A stretch of DNA of 64,000 bases from Epiperipatus broadwayi (GCA_028023455.1 JAQFVV010000013.1:5334001-5398000), one strand, 5' to 3'; shown: positions 1 to 12,421, counted from the stretch's first letter. Translations and numbers: made by a program. Notes: generated by a model not told the origin, from the sequence alone.

Positions 1-407
1 TATATTTATATGCTTTTTTTCCATGTAACTATTCTCCAAAAAGTAATTTAAAAAAAATATATGTATGTGTATTCTGTAAATATTTATAAATAAAAACATG
101 TTTTATATAATAAACTTATGTAAATAATGTTTATTTTTATAAAGCGCAAACAGTATTGAAATTAAGTTGAGAGACTGCAAAACCTCTCGCGCTCATTACT
201 ATAACAGCCAATCAAACTTATTCAAATAAATAAAATAAAATGAGCTGTTTTCAATCATTTATTGCTACTTAGAATATCTTTCAACTTTAAAATAACCAAA
301 ACTATCCACCATCTTTCAAAATTCATCAAAAATTTGAACAAATAAACTACAATAAAATCATTAATATAGAAAAAAAATCAAAAATTATTTTAAAAATAAA
401 TACTCAC
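1..407. other. IFT80 intron (partial), AT-rich
   Basis: This is intronic sequence downstream of the last IFT80 exon in the window. Apart from the repeat copy at 121-215 it holds only AT-rich sequence with no recognisable signal. Confidence 0.7.
121..215 (+). repeat. Dispersed repeat/MITE fragment, copy of the 12.66 kb element
   Basis: Bases 151-215 match 12661-12725 almost exactly, including the GC-richer stretch around ACCTCTCGCGCTCATTAC and a CCAAT-like AGCCAATCA. Bases 121-150 match the reverse complement of the far right flank of that element (about 12847-12886). The right half of the element is missing here, so this is a truncated copy. Confidence 0.7.
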
Positions 408-482
408 CTTTCTGCTTGTTTGATTAAGGTGACATTACCTTCTTTCAAATCAAAAATAATTGGAGTATTCCAATTCTTGGCA
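408..482 (-). CDS. IFT80: IFT80 exon (most 3' in window)
   Basis: This 75-nt exon starts after TTTAG and ends at AAAG|GTGAGT. One base completes the serine codon split with the exon at 2313-2486. It then encodes 24 residues including AKNWNTPIIFDLKEG, the most conserved part of this region in animal IFT80, where the second propeller begins. The exon ends two bases into the next codon (arginine in relatives). It is flanked by a short 1.8-kb intron upstream. Confidence 0.93.
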
Positions 483-744
483 CTAAATCATAAATACAAT
501 TAAATAAAAATTCAAATAATATATAAGCTTTAATAAAACAAAATGTGAAAAAAATATTTCAGAATTCAAACCAATTTATTTATACTGTTATAAATATAAA
601 TTTGATTTGGGTTAGAAATTACATATTTTTGTGTTCTCTTTTATAATAAGTATATCTTTTATCATTCTGATTAAGAAAGTATATATAAAAAATTATCAAT
701 AAACTAACATTGGCTTACATTGTACATATGTTGGTAGGAACAAT

Positions 745-830
745 TTTTTTTATTCTACTCCAGAATCATCTATTGTAAGCTTGAGTAATCAATAAATACT
801 AAATGGCAATGCTATTAGATTTTATGAATT
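745..830 (+). repeat. Dispersed repeat fragment (GAGTAATCAAT family)
   Basis: It contains ATTCTACTCCAGAATCATC followed by AAGCTTGAGTAATCAATAAA. The same order (ATTCTA...CCACCTACTG...GTTTGAGTAATCAATG) recurs at 1455-1530 and, inverted, at 2785-2890. It probably belongs with the longer arrays at 22.6 and 29.1 kb, which share the GAGTAATCAATG core. Confidence 0.45.
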
Positions 831-1454
831 TAATCGGTGAAGAGACTGACTCTAGCAGACCCCATATCCTATTTCACTTTACATCCAATGGCCATTATTA
901 TTACAATAACAAGTTAGCACTTGAATGTAAACATTAAGGAAATTTAATTTCTAATTATTATCTTGATAAAAAAAAAAAGCAATTGGTAGATATAAGGAGC
1001 ATTAGAATTAGATAATTATGATACAAGTTACTCAGTGACAAAGGTCATAAATCAAAAATTACACTGGCTGTAGATATAAAAGTTTTACCATCTAGCATCT
1101 ATTGAACAAGTCAAGCTTTTAATAGATAATTCTGAAATAAAATGAAAAAAAAAAACAGTTCATGTTATCATATGTTAATATAAACAGAGATACTCATATG
1201 ATCTTCAATGGTAAAAGGTTAACAATTTTTCTTAACTTTCAATCTTTTTGCAATATATGCTTATGTAGAGTCACATTTATGCAAATTCTAAAGGAGTTTT
1301 AAGACCTTGTGAAATAAATTTCTAATATATTTATAATGGCTGAAAATGATGATGATAATTATATAAAGTATTATTTCATTATGTAAGTGACATAATTAGT
1401 AAATCACTAAGAGACTACTATCTCATTCATGTGTATCTAAGAGCATTCCCTTCA

Positions 1455-1530
1455 CTCTATTCTAGAGCCACCTACTGGAAGTTTGAGTAATCAATGTATA
1501 TCAAATGGTATAGTGCAACAATAGCTATAT
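1455..1530 (+). repeat. Dispersed repeat fragment (GAGTAATCAAT family)
   Basis: The segment with CACTCTATTCTAGAGCCACC and GTTTGAGTAATCAATG resembles 745-830 and the inverted copy at 2785-2890. Divergence is high, so this is an old copy. Confidence 0.45.
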
Positions 1531-2312
1531 CCTCAGACCAATGTCTAAGATTATGCTTTTATCAATGAAGACTTGGATTATAATTTAGTACTAATGCAGC
1601 TTTATAATAATCACATTTTATTTCTTTAAATTATTTATCATCCATGAGTTTTTTGAGTTTTAGGCTATTATCTTGAGAGTTGCTAGATACAAAAATGTAG
1701 ATTCAAAAATAAAAAGATAATTGCTCTTTGATGTATATGAAAAGGTCAAGTGATGGTATTTGTTCATATACTAAGGCTTTCATTGAGCTGATTTCTTATC
1801 CGTTTCTCATCACAACAATGGAAGAGTTTATATCAGAGATAAGCAAACTATGAACAATGTCTACTGAGATTAGGATTTTGAAAACAATTATTGAGAGTAG
1901 AAATTATTTCCATTTTAAACAAAAATATATGGATTTACTTACTGCAATATAGGTTCGATAGCACCAAATGCATATAATACTGTATTTAAAAATTCTCACA
2001 TTAATAATTTATTGATAAATTAAAATTCCCTTCCCTAATATTCAGTAATTATTTATCTTGTCTTGCATTATTGTTAACAGAATATAATATACTTTCTGCT
2101 TCATGCCATTAATGATTACATATATGTTTGTCTTGCCAGTTTAATATCAGTAAACAAACACAAAAATTTAATACATTACCCCCTCCCCACAAAATGTGTA
2201 TTATCATTTCAAATTAATTACACAAATATTTATATAATTCTAAATTTAATAAAAACAAAGCATTAATTTCATATTTACATACAAATGTTCCACAATAATT
2301 CTATACTCTTAC

Positions 2313-2486
2313 CTGTAAATATAACACTGGGAGGCAGTAGCAACAATAAGATGATTTGAGGCTAAAGAAACTTTAATAATTCGATCTCTTAAGTCAAGTT
2401 TTTCTTTTGCATCATTTGTTACATTTCGTACAAGAATAGTTTTTCTTCCTACCACAGTTACATCATAGCATTTCCATTCCAAACGT
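2313..2486 (-). CDS. IFT80: IFT80 exon
   Basis: This 174-nt exon starts after the acceptor AAATTTAG and ends TTTACAG|GTAAGAG. It encodes 57 full residues plus split codons at both ends. The residues LEWKCYDVT, VRNVTNDA, LDLRDRIIKVSL and ATASQCYIY match the linker and blade region after GACGNGHV in animal IFT80. The longer minus-strand ORF over this exon runs about 58 bases upstream past the acceptor into intron and should not be used as the protein start. Confidence 0.95.
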
Positions 2487-2784
2487 CTAAATTTAAAAAA
2501 TACCAAAAATAATAACTCATATGTAAAGAAAACAAAAAAGAACAATATTATTATTTTATTTTTATATTAAAACTGTGGGTTTAAATTCGCACAGTTCTGA
2601 TTTATATATTATATAATTAGTGTATTTCAGAACTATATCTTATCTCATCACCAATAAAGAAATATGCACTACCTAGATAAAAATGAGGACCAGAAGCATA
2701 CTTTAAACAGCATGATTTAGAATTACATAGTTTACAAACTTTTTTTCTCCTCAATAATATTAAAAATAGCCAGAATCTTGTCGA

Positions 2785-2890
2785 GAATTTGAATATAAGG
2801 TAATCAGCTAGTATTTATTGATTACTCAAACTTAAAATAAATGGTGCTGGGATAAAATAAATAGAGTGAATTACTGCTGCTAGTATAGAT
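2785..2890 (-). repeat. Dispersed repeat fragment (GAGTAATCAAT family), inverted
   Basis: The reverse complement reads CACTCTATTTATTTTATCCC, then AGCACCA and GTTTGAGTAATCAATAAATA, parallel to the fragments at 745-830 and 1455-1530. Confidence 0.4.
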
Positions 2891-4251
2891 TTAAAATTTA
2901 AATACTAAGTTCAACCACTACTAATTTAGCTTTAAACAGATTCCTGTAAATAAATACATAAACTTCAGCATTCAAAAATAGAATGACTTTCAATAAGATA
3001 AATCAAATGACTTCTTATAAGATTTCAAACAAAAGAAAGAATTTTAATGTCTGGGAAATAAAAAAAGTAAAATATACAACATCTAAAATTAAATTATCAG
3101 TATATAAATTTGATATTTTTTTATGCATAAAAACAAAAATATTTCTGATTTTTAAATAAAATATTCTTGTTTTTTTAATTAGCTTAAAGTGGCCCTTTTT
3201 AAACTGATAAGCTATTAAATCTTATCTTTTTTCTTTTTGGGAGTCATTGCATAAAGTTTTCATATTTAACTTTACTATTTGAACAACTCTTCTTATCTTG
3301 AAATCTTATATTAAAGTTTCTAGATTGATTTTTACTATAAAATCTTCCTCCGTAAATGAATTGAAGAATCCAAAGATTATTCCTTGATATTTAATAATTT
3401 AAACATATAACCAATTTCATTCAAAATTCAAAGAAGGCAACACTGAGACTGCATAAACCAATACTCTAGTTGCAATGTTCTCTTTTATCTCAAAGTACAA
3501 ACTATTTTCGTCTATGATGGTTTGATATATACTACAACTACCTGTACAGAAAATACAATAAATATGTCTCACCAACAATATTTTGGATCATTTCTTTTAC
3601 TGTATTGTAAATACAAACTGGTTTGTACCGATCAAAAAAAAATGACTATAGACTGTTAATGACAAATGTTGCTCAAAGTTCTTTTAAGTATTAGTTTTAA
3701 TTTTCAAGAATTGAAAAGATCAATTACAGAAAAATAATTTAGATGGGATAGTTTTAAATAAAAAAAAATTAAACAGAAATAAAATGGATGTGACAAGAAG
3801 TTAAATGAGAAAATTAACAATGCAAGAAAAAAAATTCTGATTTTTTTTTTTTAAAAAACCCCCCCTGTCATATTGTTAAATGCAGACGGAAGCAAATGTG
3901 GAAATAATGGGACCTAATATATTTTATAATGCAAACTTTGAGTGTATAGGATTCTGGTAAATAAATTCTCATTATAAAGAAAATTAATTCAAGAAAAGAT
4001 AGATAAAATGACAATCAACATTGAACACAGCAATAGCCAAGATTAAAAAAAAAAAAAAAAAGCAAAAAAAAAATTAGTTTATCAGCTGAAATATATTAGT
4101 ATATATGGGGAAAAAAAAACAAAAAAGAAATTAAAAAAAAAAACTTGGATAAAATTGTAGATAATAATGATTCACAATAAAATGAAAGATATGAGAATTA
4201 GATTATTTTACAAAGAAAGGCAAATGAAAAAGTATAAGAAAAAGTATTAAT

Positions 4252-4301
4252 AACCTAAAATCTTTTTCTTCATAAAATTACAAAGAAAAAGATTTTAGGT
4301 T
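4252..4301. repeat. Perfect 19-bp-stem hairpin
   Basis: Bases 4252-4270 and 4283-4301 are exact reverse complements (AACCTAAAATCTTTTTCTT and its complement), separated by a 12-nt loop. The perfect stem in otherwise decayed DNA suggests a recent origin. No coding potential. Confidence 0.85.
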
Positions 4302-4423
4302 GTTAAGTAGCTATAGATCAGTAACTTCTATAATACATAAAATATTTACATATTACCAATTTCAACAGGACGTAAATAACTTTTACCACTGCTTAAATAT
4401 GTAACATGTAGAAATATAATTAG

Positions 4424-5001
4424 ATTACAGATCACTCTCACTCAAACATATTACCTGGAATTATTTATGAACAGACTTGTAACTTTTCATTTATTAATGT
4501 TGATCCATTCAGTCTGATAAAAAGGGATATTACTTACATTTGACCTCCAACCAGATGTATTGTAAATGAATCAACATTGATATCCGAAAAGACTGAAACT
4601 TATTATTAGTGGCCATCTTAGTTCACAAATTAATCTAGCCAGCTTAATGTTTCATGTATTATTTTAAATTAAATATTACTAATTTCAATAGTATGTAAAT
4701 AAATTTTCATCTACTGCTTAAATAATAATAAAAATATATGAAAAGTTAAACTGACTTGATTAATTTGTGAATTAAGATCACCCTAATAATAAGTTTCAGC
4801 ATTTTGGATATCAATGTTGATTTTTTACAATATATGTAGTTGGAGATCTGATGAAAGAAATATCTCCTTTTATCAGACTGAATGGATTGGCATTGATAAA
4901 TGAAAAATTAAAATTGTATTTGCAAGTTGAATTTAAAATTTATTAGAAGTCTGCTTGTAAATAATTCCAGGTAACATGTTTGAACAAGAATGTTCTGTAA
5001 T
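4424..5001. repeat. Foldback repeat with long imperfect arms
   Basis: The left arm (4424-4642) matches the reverse complement of the right arm (about 4751-5001). Shared blocks include TTACCTGGAATTATTTA, CCATTCAGTCTGATAAAA, ATCAACATTGATATCC, TGAAACTTATTATTAG and TTCACAAATTAAT. The right arm carries an extra segment of about 30 nt. A direct repeat (about 4354-4400 versus 4678-4724, TAAATAA...CTGCTTAAATA) links the outside of the left arm with the loop. There is no ORF, so it is probably a non-autonomous foldback transposon. Confidence 0.75.
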
Positions 5002-5029
5002 ATAAAAATATTTATATGTATAGTAATAA

Positions 5030-6990
5030 ATAGAACTAGAATTTAGATGGAAGATCAAAAAATCTTGAGGAAGATTCAGAATGGATTTCATTACTTAGCT
5101 AATTTCAATATTTATTAAAAAAATAATCAATTATAAAGAGCATTTATATATAAATAAAAATAAAAAAAGACCTATGATAATGGATACAAACAGATTGTAG
5201 AAAAAAAATTTAAAATATAGGAATAGATTTGACATTGTTAAGAATAATTAAGGATCTTTATAATGATATTTTTTAAAAATATCAATGAACTAGTAGAGAA
5301 TATAGAATCAGTAATGTTAAATCCATAAAAATGGACAGAGCTGCCTATTTTTATGTTTATTATTTATTTATATTTCTAAGAGAATTAAAATTGAAAGTTT
5401 GAATATAAGAGATTCCCATAGAATATCTAATATGACAGTTGTTTTTTTGCAATGATATAAAATTTTCTGGAAATAGTATAAAAATGGAACTGTTACAAAG
5501 AAGTTTATAGGATAGGGTTATTATTTGTAAGGAAGAATATAAAATCTTAAGAAATTCAGAATGGATTTTATTCAGAGAAATGAAGAAAAAGTGATTGAAA
5601 TAATATGCCATATAGAGAAAATGGACAATTATACATTTATAGTATTTTTAGATAAAGAAAAGAATTATAGTAGATAGAAATAAGATGAGATGTAAATAAT
5701 TTTGGAATTGCTAAGACTGATTACAGATCTTTACAAGAAATTTTTTTTATAAATATCAATTGAGTGATATAGAATCAATGAAAATTAGAAGTAAAATCAA
5801 ATTGAAATAGGTATATACATTGTTATTTTTATTACATATTTTGTTTCTTTGAGAATTGGACAGTTAGAAAAGTCATAGATAACAATTCCTATAGTGAGAA
5901 TTATGAAAATTAGTAATATAATTACTTTTTTGTGTGTGAATATAATGGCCCTTTTCTCTTTTTTCAAATAATTTAATATATTAGTAATTAATGATAAGGG
6001 TAAAGCATTTAGATGGAAAATAGGTCAAATATATTGAAGAAATAGAGAAAATTTGTTAAATGGAAAAAGGAATTATATGAACAGTTAGAAATTAAAATTG
6101 AAATGAAAAGCAAAAACTAGAATGAAATAAATTAAAAAACGTTTTCATATAATAATTATGTGGACTGTGTTTTAATATTTGAAAATGATAAATTTTGCAT
6201 TATGTAAGGGAATGAGAAAATTTTAGATTGAATTAAAACAAAGAAGATAAATATTAATTGGGTAGCAAATTGTGAACAACAAATAAGAACAATCAAGGAA
6301 AAAAAGGCTGTTTTTTTTAATAAAAGCACATAAAATATTTGGAAGACTACATCTTATGAATAAAAATAGATTGGGTTTTAATTGGATTATTTGAAACAGA
6401 AATAAACATGATATACTAGGAAAATATCAAAATATGCATAGTTAATATAGGATAAATTGTAGAAAATATATTACAAGGACACAATTATGAGAGATAGAAA
6501 AAAAAAATTAATTTAAAAAAAAAGGTAGAGATGAAAATAAATACAATTAGAAAAAAATAGTTTAGAATTACATAAGAATAAAAAATGTGTCATATATGAA
6601 AGGTTTTATGCTAATTCTGGTGGCATCTTATTAATGATGCAAGATCAGGATCTTTGAATTCTAAGAAGAGAAGGCAAAAATGGGATAAAAATTTGGATTG
6701 CAGATGTGATTTATACAAAGATAAGAGAAAATCTACGAACATAAAGAAACTATTGAACATTTTTTTTTTGGAGAATATGATGTTGAAAGAGATTCAAAAT
6801 ATGAAGAATGAGCAAAACATAAAGCTAAAGAAAATGAAAGAGATATTTTTTGTTTAAATCTTCAAAGAAATAATGAGAAATATGAAGATTGGAACAAGGG
6901 AACAAACAAATGGAATAGAAAAAGCAAAAGATATGTGTTAATACTATGAAGATGATTTAGTAATAGTAGATTAGAAAGAGTAATTTTCCA
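5030..6990 (+). pseudogene. Heavily decayed non-LTR retrotransposon (LINE reverse transcriptase)
   Basis: Purine-rich sequence with broken reading frames carries reverse-transcriptase-like traces. Near 5660-5690 there is a VDRNKM-like string, as in the 'AYDRVDRNKMW' region of LINE RTs. It is followed by a glycine/isoleucine-type FGIA string, and around 5790-5870 by hydrophobic strings like those after the SPLLF box. Two partly similar segments (about 5040-5400 and 5530-5890) suggest overlapping or duplicated copies. Many stops and frameshifts are present and no ORF survives. The short open frame at 6654-6857 is probably just a remnant of this element. Confidence 0.4.
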
Positions 6991-7779
6991 TAATAGAGTA
7001 CAGGGCATGTGGTCTATGTCAAAAACCGTTGATTTCATTTATCACATCACATCTTCATATTAGCACAATAGGACAATTTAAAATTATTTTTAATATAATT
7101 AATATTTGAATGCCAAATCTAAATTTCATAATAATGAAATTCAAATATTAAAAAAAAGGTAATTTATTTCAATTATGTTAAAACTATTTGAATGAAAAAT
7201 AATTTTAATTATGACTAAGTAAGACAATATCTTTCTCTCGCGCTACTGTTATGATCATCTGCAAAAATATTCATAAAACTATAGCTAGCTTTGTAAATAC
7301 AATTGGCAAGATTTTATAAAAAAAAATTAAACTAGTGAATTCACATGTTCTGCTTTATAACTTAAAATATTTATTATACAATCAAAAAGCATTTATTTAT
7401 TTCTTTTTTGTAAATTATCTGATTATTTAATCTGCAAACTCTATGCAATATTTAATTTTAATTTCTCTGCTCATTGATCTATGATGGTTATTGTTCAAAT
7501 CATATCAATTCCTAAATTATTTAAAAATAATATCAAACAGTTAGTTTTCTCTATATTATAACTGTATGGAGAGAAAAGTTTTAAACCAACTGCAATGTCT
7601 ATTGTTTCAAGAAAGACCTGGGTGATCATTAATCAAAATAATAAATATAAACTGTGACCTAGCAGCAAGTCAATATCAGACTATCAAGGAAATAAAATTA
7701 AATTGTTGGGACAAAGAACAGGGAAAATTACAATGTCTAACAATATTATATATCTACCACTGGTAGTGGCATTAAGTAA

Positions 7780-10205
7780 TCATAGCCAAATATAACCTCT
7801 TCACATATATTCAAGTAAATCTGACCAAAACTGGTAAGCAAATATTTAACCAATTGTTATATGCAACAAAAGGAAAAAATATAATTTACACATTTTATTC
7901 TAATATTTACATAAATGTTCTAGCCATTCATACAGAAAAGGTAATCTATATAATTTAAATTTAGCTTTTATTAAGATTTAGAATGCTTTCTATAAATAAC
8001 ATATCATAATCATAGTAATCTCACTTCTTTATTGTTCCATGCTTATATGTCTACTTGATAAATATTTTAATAAATTTAAATTTGTTTATTGAATATTCAA
8101 ATATATTTAAATTTCTTCAAAGAGTCCATTTCTTTGAGAGAGGGATGCTTGTATCTTTTTTGTTTATTGAGTATCAGTCTTTTGCTATTGACTAAGCCTC
8201 TTTAATTTTTCATTTTGTTTTCCCTCTCAATGCATACAATTATAACTCTACATAAATCGAATATCAAATAAAAAAAAAAGAATTAAAATATTTATCAATG
8301 TATACATATAAACTTGGAACAATAAAGATATGAGATTGTTACGATTATGATATGTTATTTATCGAAACTATGCTAAGCATTAATAAAAGCTAAATTTAAA
8401 TTATATAGACTATCTTTTCTATATGAATGTCCAGAACATTTATGCGAATATCACAATTAGCCAAAAAAGAGAAAGAAAAAAAATCTCTGATATTGATTTA
8501 CAATTGATTCTATAAAATTATACTAATAGATCAAGTACTAATTATACATAAATCTCATAGACTACACCCACATTTCAAGTTCATTAACCCCACACCTTTT
8601 GATAGAAAAATAAAAAAATAAATCCTCCATGAATATACACATTTATATTAGATTTAAATCTAGACTCAGACTCATTCTCAAATAATAGAATATTCATAGG
8701 AGGAAATTGAATACCCTTCAGTACTACTATCATTTAACTGTAAGTAGCTCTGTTGAGTAAGAATTTCATCTCATTGACTATCATATTTTGACCCTAACAA
8801 AATAAATGTTATAGAAACAATCTTGCTAATTTTAATGGTGAGAAATTAAGAGAAAGGAGAGCGGAGGCCAGTTTAACAAATAACAATGCAAATATTTATT
8901 ATACAATAACAAAAGAAACTAGCTAATTATAACCCTCAACAAACATTTAAACATAAATCTTGGTTAACCTATTAACATTAATAATAAAATAAATAATAAA
9001 AAACACAATTACAACAACTATTTGAATTTATATTGTAATAATATTATATGCAAAAAACAAGCAATTAATTAAAATTCTTACCAAGTTCTTTTGTAAAATC
9101 TTTTTGGTGAGATCAACATTTTCCAGTTTTCTTCTTCCTTTTATTTATTTGGAATTATATTATTTATTCCTGTCAATTTAGTTTTTAATTCCTTTTGCTC
9201 TTCTTTAGCTTGCCTCATACTGTAGAAGTAAATTCATTTCAAAATCCACCCATGCATATACAACACTTTTTTTAATAAGAAAATGCTTCCATTTGATGGA
9301 CCTTCAGCAAACAAAATATATAGCAAAGGGAAAACACTTCTTGGCAATAGCAAGTTTTAAGCTCAGTCTTATATTTCAAGTGCTTAGTGGATGCTCTCCA
9401 GATAATTAATTGGAACTACATATCAGGACCAACTAACACACTCACAGTGAATTTAACAATGCATCCCAATTAAAACTTTCTAATACATAATGTTATTCAT
9501 GATATAGGGTATATGAAATCAATAGTCCATTGATTTTAATATAATTTCCTGAGTCGCACCTGGCTTTTCTGAGGCTTAAAATTCATCAGTCATTGGTCAG
9601 AACAAATATATTTCAGATAATCTATAAGTCTCAGTGAAGAAAAATAAATATAATAAAATGTTTAATGCCCTTTTTATAAGAAAACCTTAACCTCTGACTA
9701 AGGTATATCTCCCCCACTTTACCTCATCTTATTTTTTTAATTTTCATTAGTTCAATTAAAGCATGTACAATGCCTAATCAAATTAAATTTCAAATCAATA
9801 AATTATTTAATCCATTAAGTTTTTTCTGAACAATTTTGTTCAAAATTTTTATTTACTGCTTTAATTATTTTCAAATAATTATATAATATTCAATGCAAAC
9901 TGATAAAACAAAAACTGGATTAAATCTTTTTTTTTTTTAAATTAAATTGCTTTAATTATTTTTTTTTTTAAAACGAATTCTCTTGTTTTACTTCCTTTTT
10001 TACAAATAAAACTATTTTTTTTTTATAAAGAGAGAGAAAAAAAGATCTTAATTGTTATTTTATTTAAAACCTGAAAAATAAAAGCAATTTTTCTAGTACT
10101 TAATTTGTCTATTTTTTTCTTCCTTTATTTAAAACTGTCTCTCTTAAAAAAAAAAAAAAAAGAATCTAATTATAGTTTTTTTTTTCTAAAAAAGATTATT
10201 GTTAA
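7780..10205 (+). repeat. Dispersed/duplicated block, copy 1
   Basis: Collinear with 13070-14945 in direct orientation. Shared blocks include CTATAAAATTATACTAAT, AATCCTCCAT, TATTCATAGGAGG, GAATACCCTTCAGTACTA, GGTTAACCTATTAACATTA, TAAAGCATGTACA and AAACTGTCTCTCTTAAAAAA. This copy is interrupted by a foldback insertion at 7901-8452. No ORF is conserved between the copies. It could be an unclassified interspersed repeat or a local segmental duplication; no TIR, LTR or target-site duplication was found at its edges. Confidence 0.75.
7901..8452. mobile_element. Foldback element with arms of about 170 bp
   Basis: The left arm (7901-8072) and right arm (about 8283-8452) are inverted copies. Shared blocks are ACATAAATGTTCT / ATAAATGTTCT, TATATAATTTAAATTTAGC, AATAACATATCATAATC, GGAACAATAAAGA (minus sense) and GATAAATATTTTAAT. 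The loop is about 210 bp and holds no ORF. It sits inside a block whose second copy (13070-14945) lacks it, which supports a discrete insertion. It is a non-autonomous foldback or long-TIR MITE. Confidence 0.75.
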
Positions 10206-10222
10206 AAACTAACTACATTTAA

Positions 10223-10609
10223 CCATTCTCTCTGTTTACATTCATCAAGAATATAGATCCTACGTGTCACAACTGCCATAGAACCTGTGAAACCTTTGAT
10301 CATATGATAAATGATTGCCCAGCATATGACAAAATCAGAACTTTCATTACTCACTACTGCCACATTTCCCTGAACAAAATCTCAAATATCAAAAGCTGCT
10401 TCCTGTCCAGGGATTATGTCACCACAAGACTCTCAACCTTTCTCACTTATGCCATCTGGATGGTCAGATGTCGCAACAAGTTTATCTTTCCTCATCCCAA
10501 GCCTGAAGACACACTCATTTCCAAGCTGAAGGAATTTCACCATAAGGACAGAATAATCTCATCCAGATTTTTATTTGACAACACATGGAACCTGATTAAG
10601 CTGGATTAA
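10223..10609 (+). mobile_element. LINE C-terminal fragment (zinc-knuckle tail of RT ORF)
   Basis: An open frame of about 128 codons, unbroken from just after the TAA at 10220-10222 to the TAA at 10607-10609, encodes DPTCHNCHRTCETFDHM, INDCPAYDK and YAIWMVRCRNKF. This matches the CxxC...ETxxH...CP zinc motif and the following helical tail at the end of many LINE reverse transcriptases. The first in-frame ATG (10304) falls inside the zinc motif, so that shorter ORF is not a real start. The rest of the RT is absent upstream, where the unrelated repeat copy 1 abuts. The 3' UTR probably continues to about 10800 (AATAAA near 10710). This is a 5'-truncated insertion. Confidence 0.65.
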
Positions 10610-11689
10610 ACAACACCAGTGACCACATCAGAACATTTGGTTGCCTGACTAACATGGATAACTATTATTTTTGATTTACAATTGTATCATTATTACATAT
10701 GGTTTTTCAATAAAATTATTTATATATACATTATTCATGTAGCTTGCATTTTAGAGAAAGCTACATTGCACCCTATCAGGTTAGAATAAAATGAGTCAAT
10801 TAAGAATTTTGACATTGATTGATTTTATTTACATGATGAACTTTTACTATTAGTATTTTTTTTCTGTATGTAATCTTAACAACTGGATAGAGATTCAACT
10901 AAGGTAAGCACCAAATTCAAAATCACAACTTATGACCCTCAAGTAAACAGACTGAGTGTTAACTATAAACCATTTTAATTTCCCAGAGGATGTTGTAACT
11001 ACATCATGAGCCAAAAAATGCACATTATGGTTGTTTCTCAGGGATTCACAGTTTGGATAGCTTTTTTGCAAATGTCAAAAAACCTCTACTGAACATATCT
11101 ATTTGAATTATGATTATTATTATTTAGGTAAGAAATTCTTACAACCAGCTACTTGGTAGTGAACCCAGGATATCTTTCAACTGAATGCTTTACTATCAAT
11201 TTATGTGAGGATGTTGTACACAAGCCCATGCTTGTAGTTCAGCCATTTCCTCTAGAAAAAAAGGCTTAATTATACAAATATTTCGAATTTCAGCCAGTTT
11301 CCATATATCTTAAAAATATTACACACTACACTTTTGCCTTTTCAACTCCCTACTCATCACCATGAATTATATTCTTCTCTCTCTTTTTTTATCATTATTA
11401 TTAGATTACTTAGGATTTTAATAATTATTAAGATAAAACAAGATTTTTTCTTCTTTAAATTATTTCAACTGAATATACAAAATTTACATTTTAATAGTAA
11501 TATATATTTTATTCTTCATGTATTAACTCATTAATCCATTTAATATATCCTGAGTCTTTGAAAAAATTAGGCCATCCTTATCTATACCAGGATCAAACTT
11601 TCCAGATATTATTTTATTAATTTAAATGTCCACCATTGGCAAGCTAAAAATTTTTTTTCTATGTCTCATGATCATTATTTATCATTTTC

Positions 11690-12421
11690 TATTGGAGTGG
11701 ATTTTTTTTTTTTTTTCTAAGCTGTATTTTTTCTTTTATTTGCTATTGTAGCAGTGGCCCTTTTAACTTTTATTCTCAACTCTTCAATCACTCTGAAATC
11801 TATTGTTTTATAAATTTCCACTACATATTCATAATTAATCCTTGGATTTTCATCTTTTCCATTCCTTCTATTTGTTCTTCGATAATATAAAATTTATCAT
11901 CTACATTTTGCATTTCTTGGAAAATATTTTCAATTTTCAATATTACTTCATTCATATTTTTCAGCTTCCTAACCATCTTTAATCTTTTCATCATTCTGTT
12001 GTACTTTTTTAACATTCAAAAACTTCACATATTAATTTAGCTGCTTTTTTTAAAACTTTACTTTCTCTATAACATCAAGTTAAGCATTCTATTTTCCCTT
12101 TTTCCTCCATTTTCTTCCACTCTATTCTCACTCTGTGATACTCCCTCCCCCTAGCTTTTTTATTGACTCATCCCTCAATTGATCGTAACTCTTTTTAATT
12201 TGATTTTCTAATTTTCTCACCATAACTTTATTTTGATATTCATATTTTTCTAATATTTCATTTTTTTTGATTTTGAAACATTTTCACTTTAGTATTATGA
12301 CATCATCGTCTTCTCCACTATCCAAGACCTCTACTTGTTCTTTCTCTTGTTCCTCACTAGGAACATTTTCTATTTCTTTTTCTGGGATCTGCATTTTTGT
12401 TCTCAATCTTGTAATCATGAC
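11690..12421 (-). pseudogene. Broken coding remnant, acidic/coiled-coil protein
   Basis: On the minus strand, short open pieces follow each other with stops between them. One begins near 12418 and runs MITRLRTKMQIPEKEIENV, then an acidic stretch ending DSGEDDDVIIL. Another reads KYEYQNKVMVRKLENQIK. A 64-codon ORF (11821-12015) is lysine/glutamate/methionine-rich and probably forms a coiled coil. The composition resembles the ORF1 or N-terminal region of a retroelement, but no family motif is visible. The function is not identified. Confidence 0.35.

Larger units (their letters stand above)
483..2312. other. IFT80 intron, 1830 bp
   Basis: A GT-AG intron between two IFT80 exons. It holds two short copies (about 745-830 and 1455-1530) of a dispersed repeat carrying the core TTGAGTAATCAAT; the rest is unremarkable AT-rich sequence. 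Confidence 0.85.

Noticed and set aside
2309-2545. 78-codon minus ORF as a separate small protein
   Set aside because: Its C-terminal 57 codons are an IFT80 exon; the N-terminal part is intron read-through past the AG acceptor.
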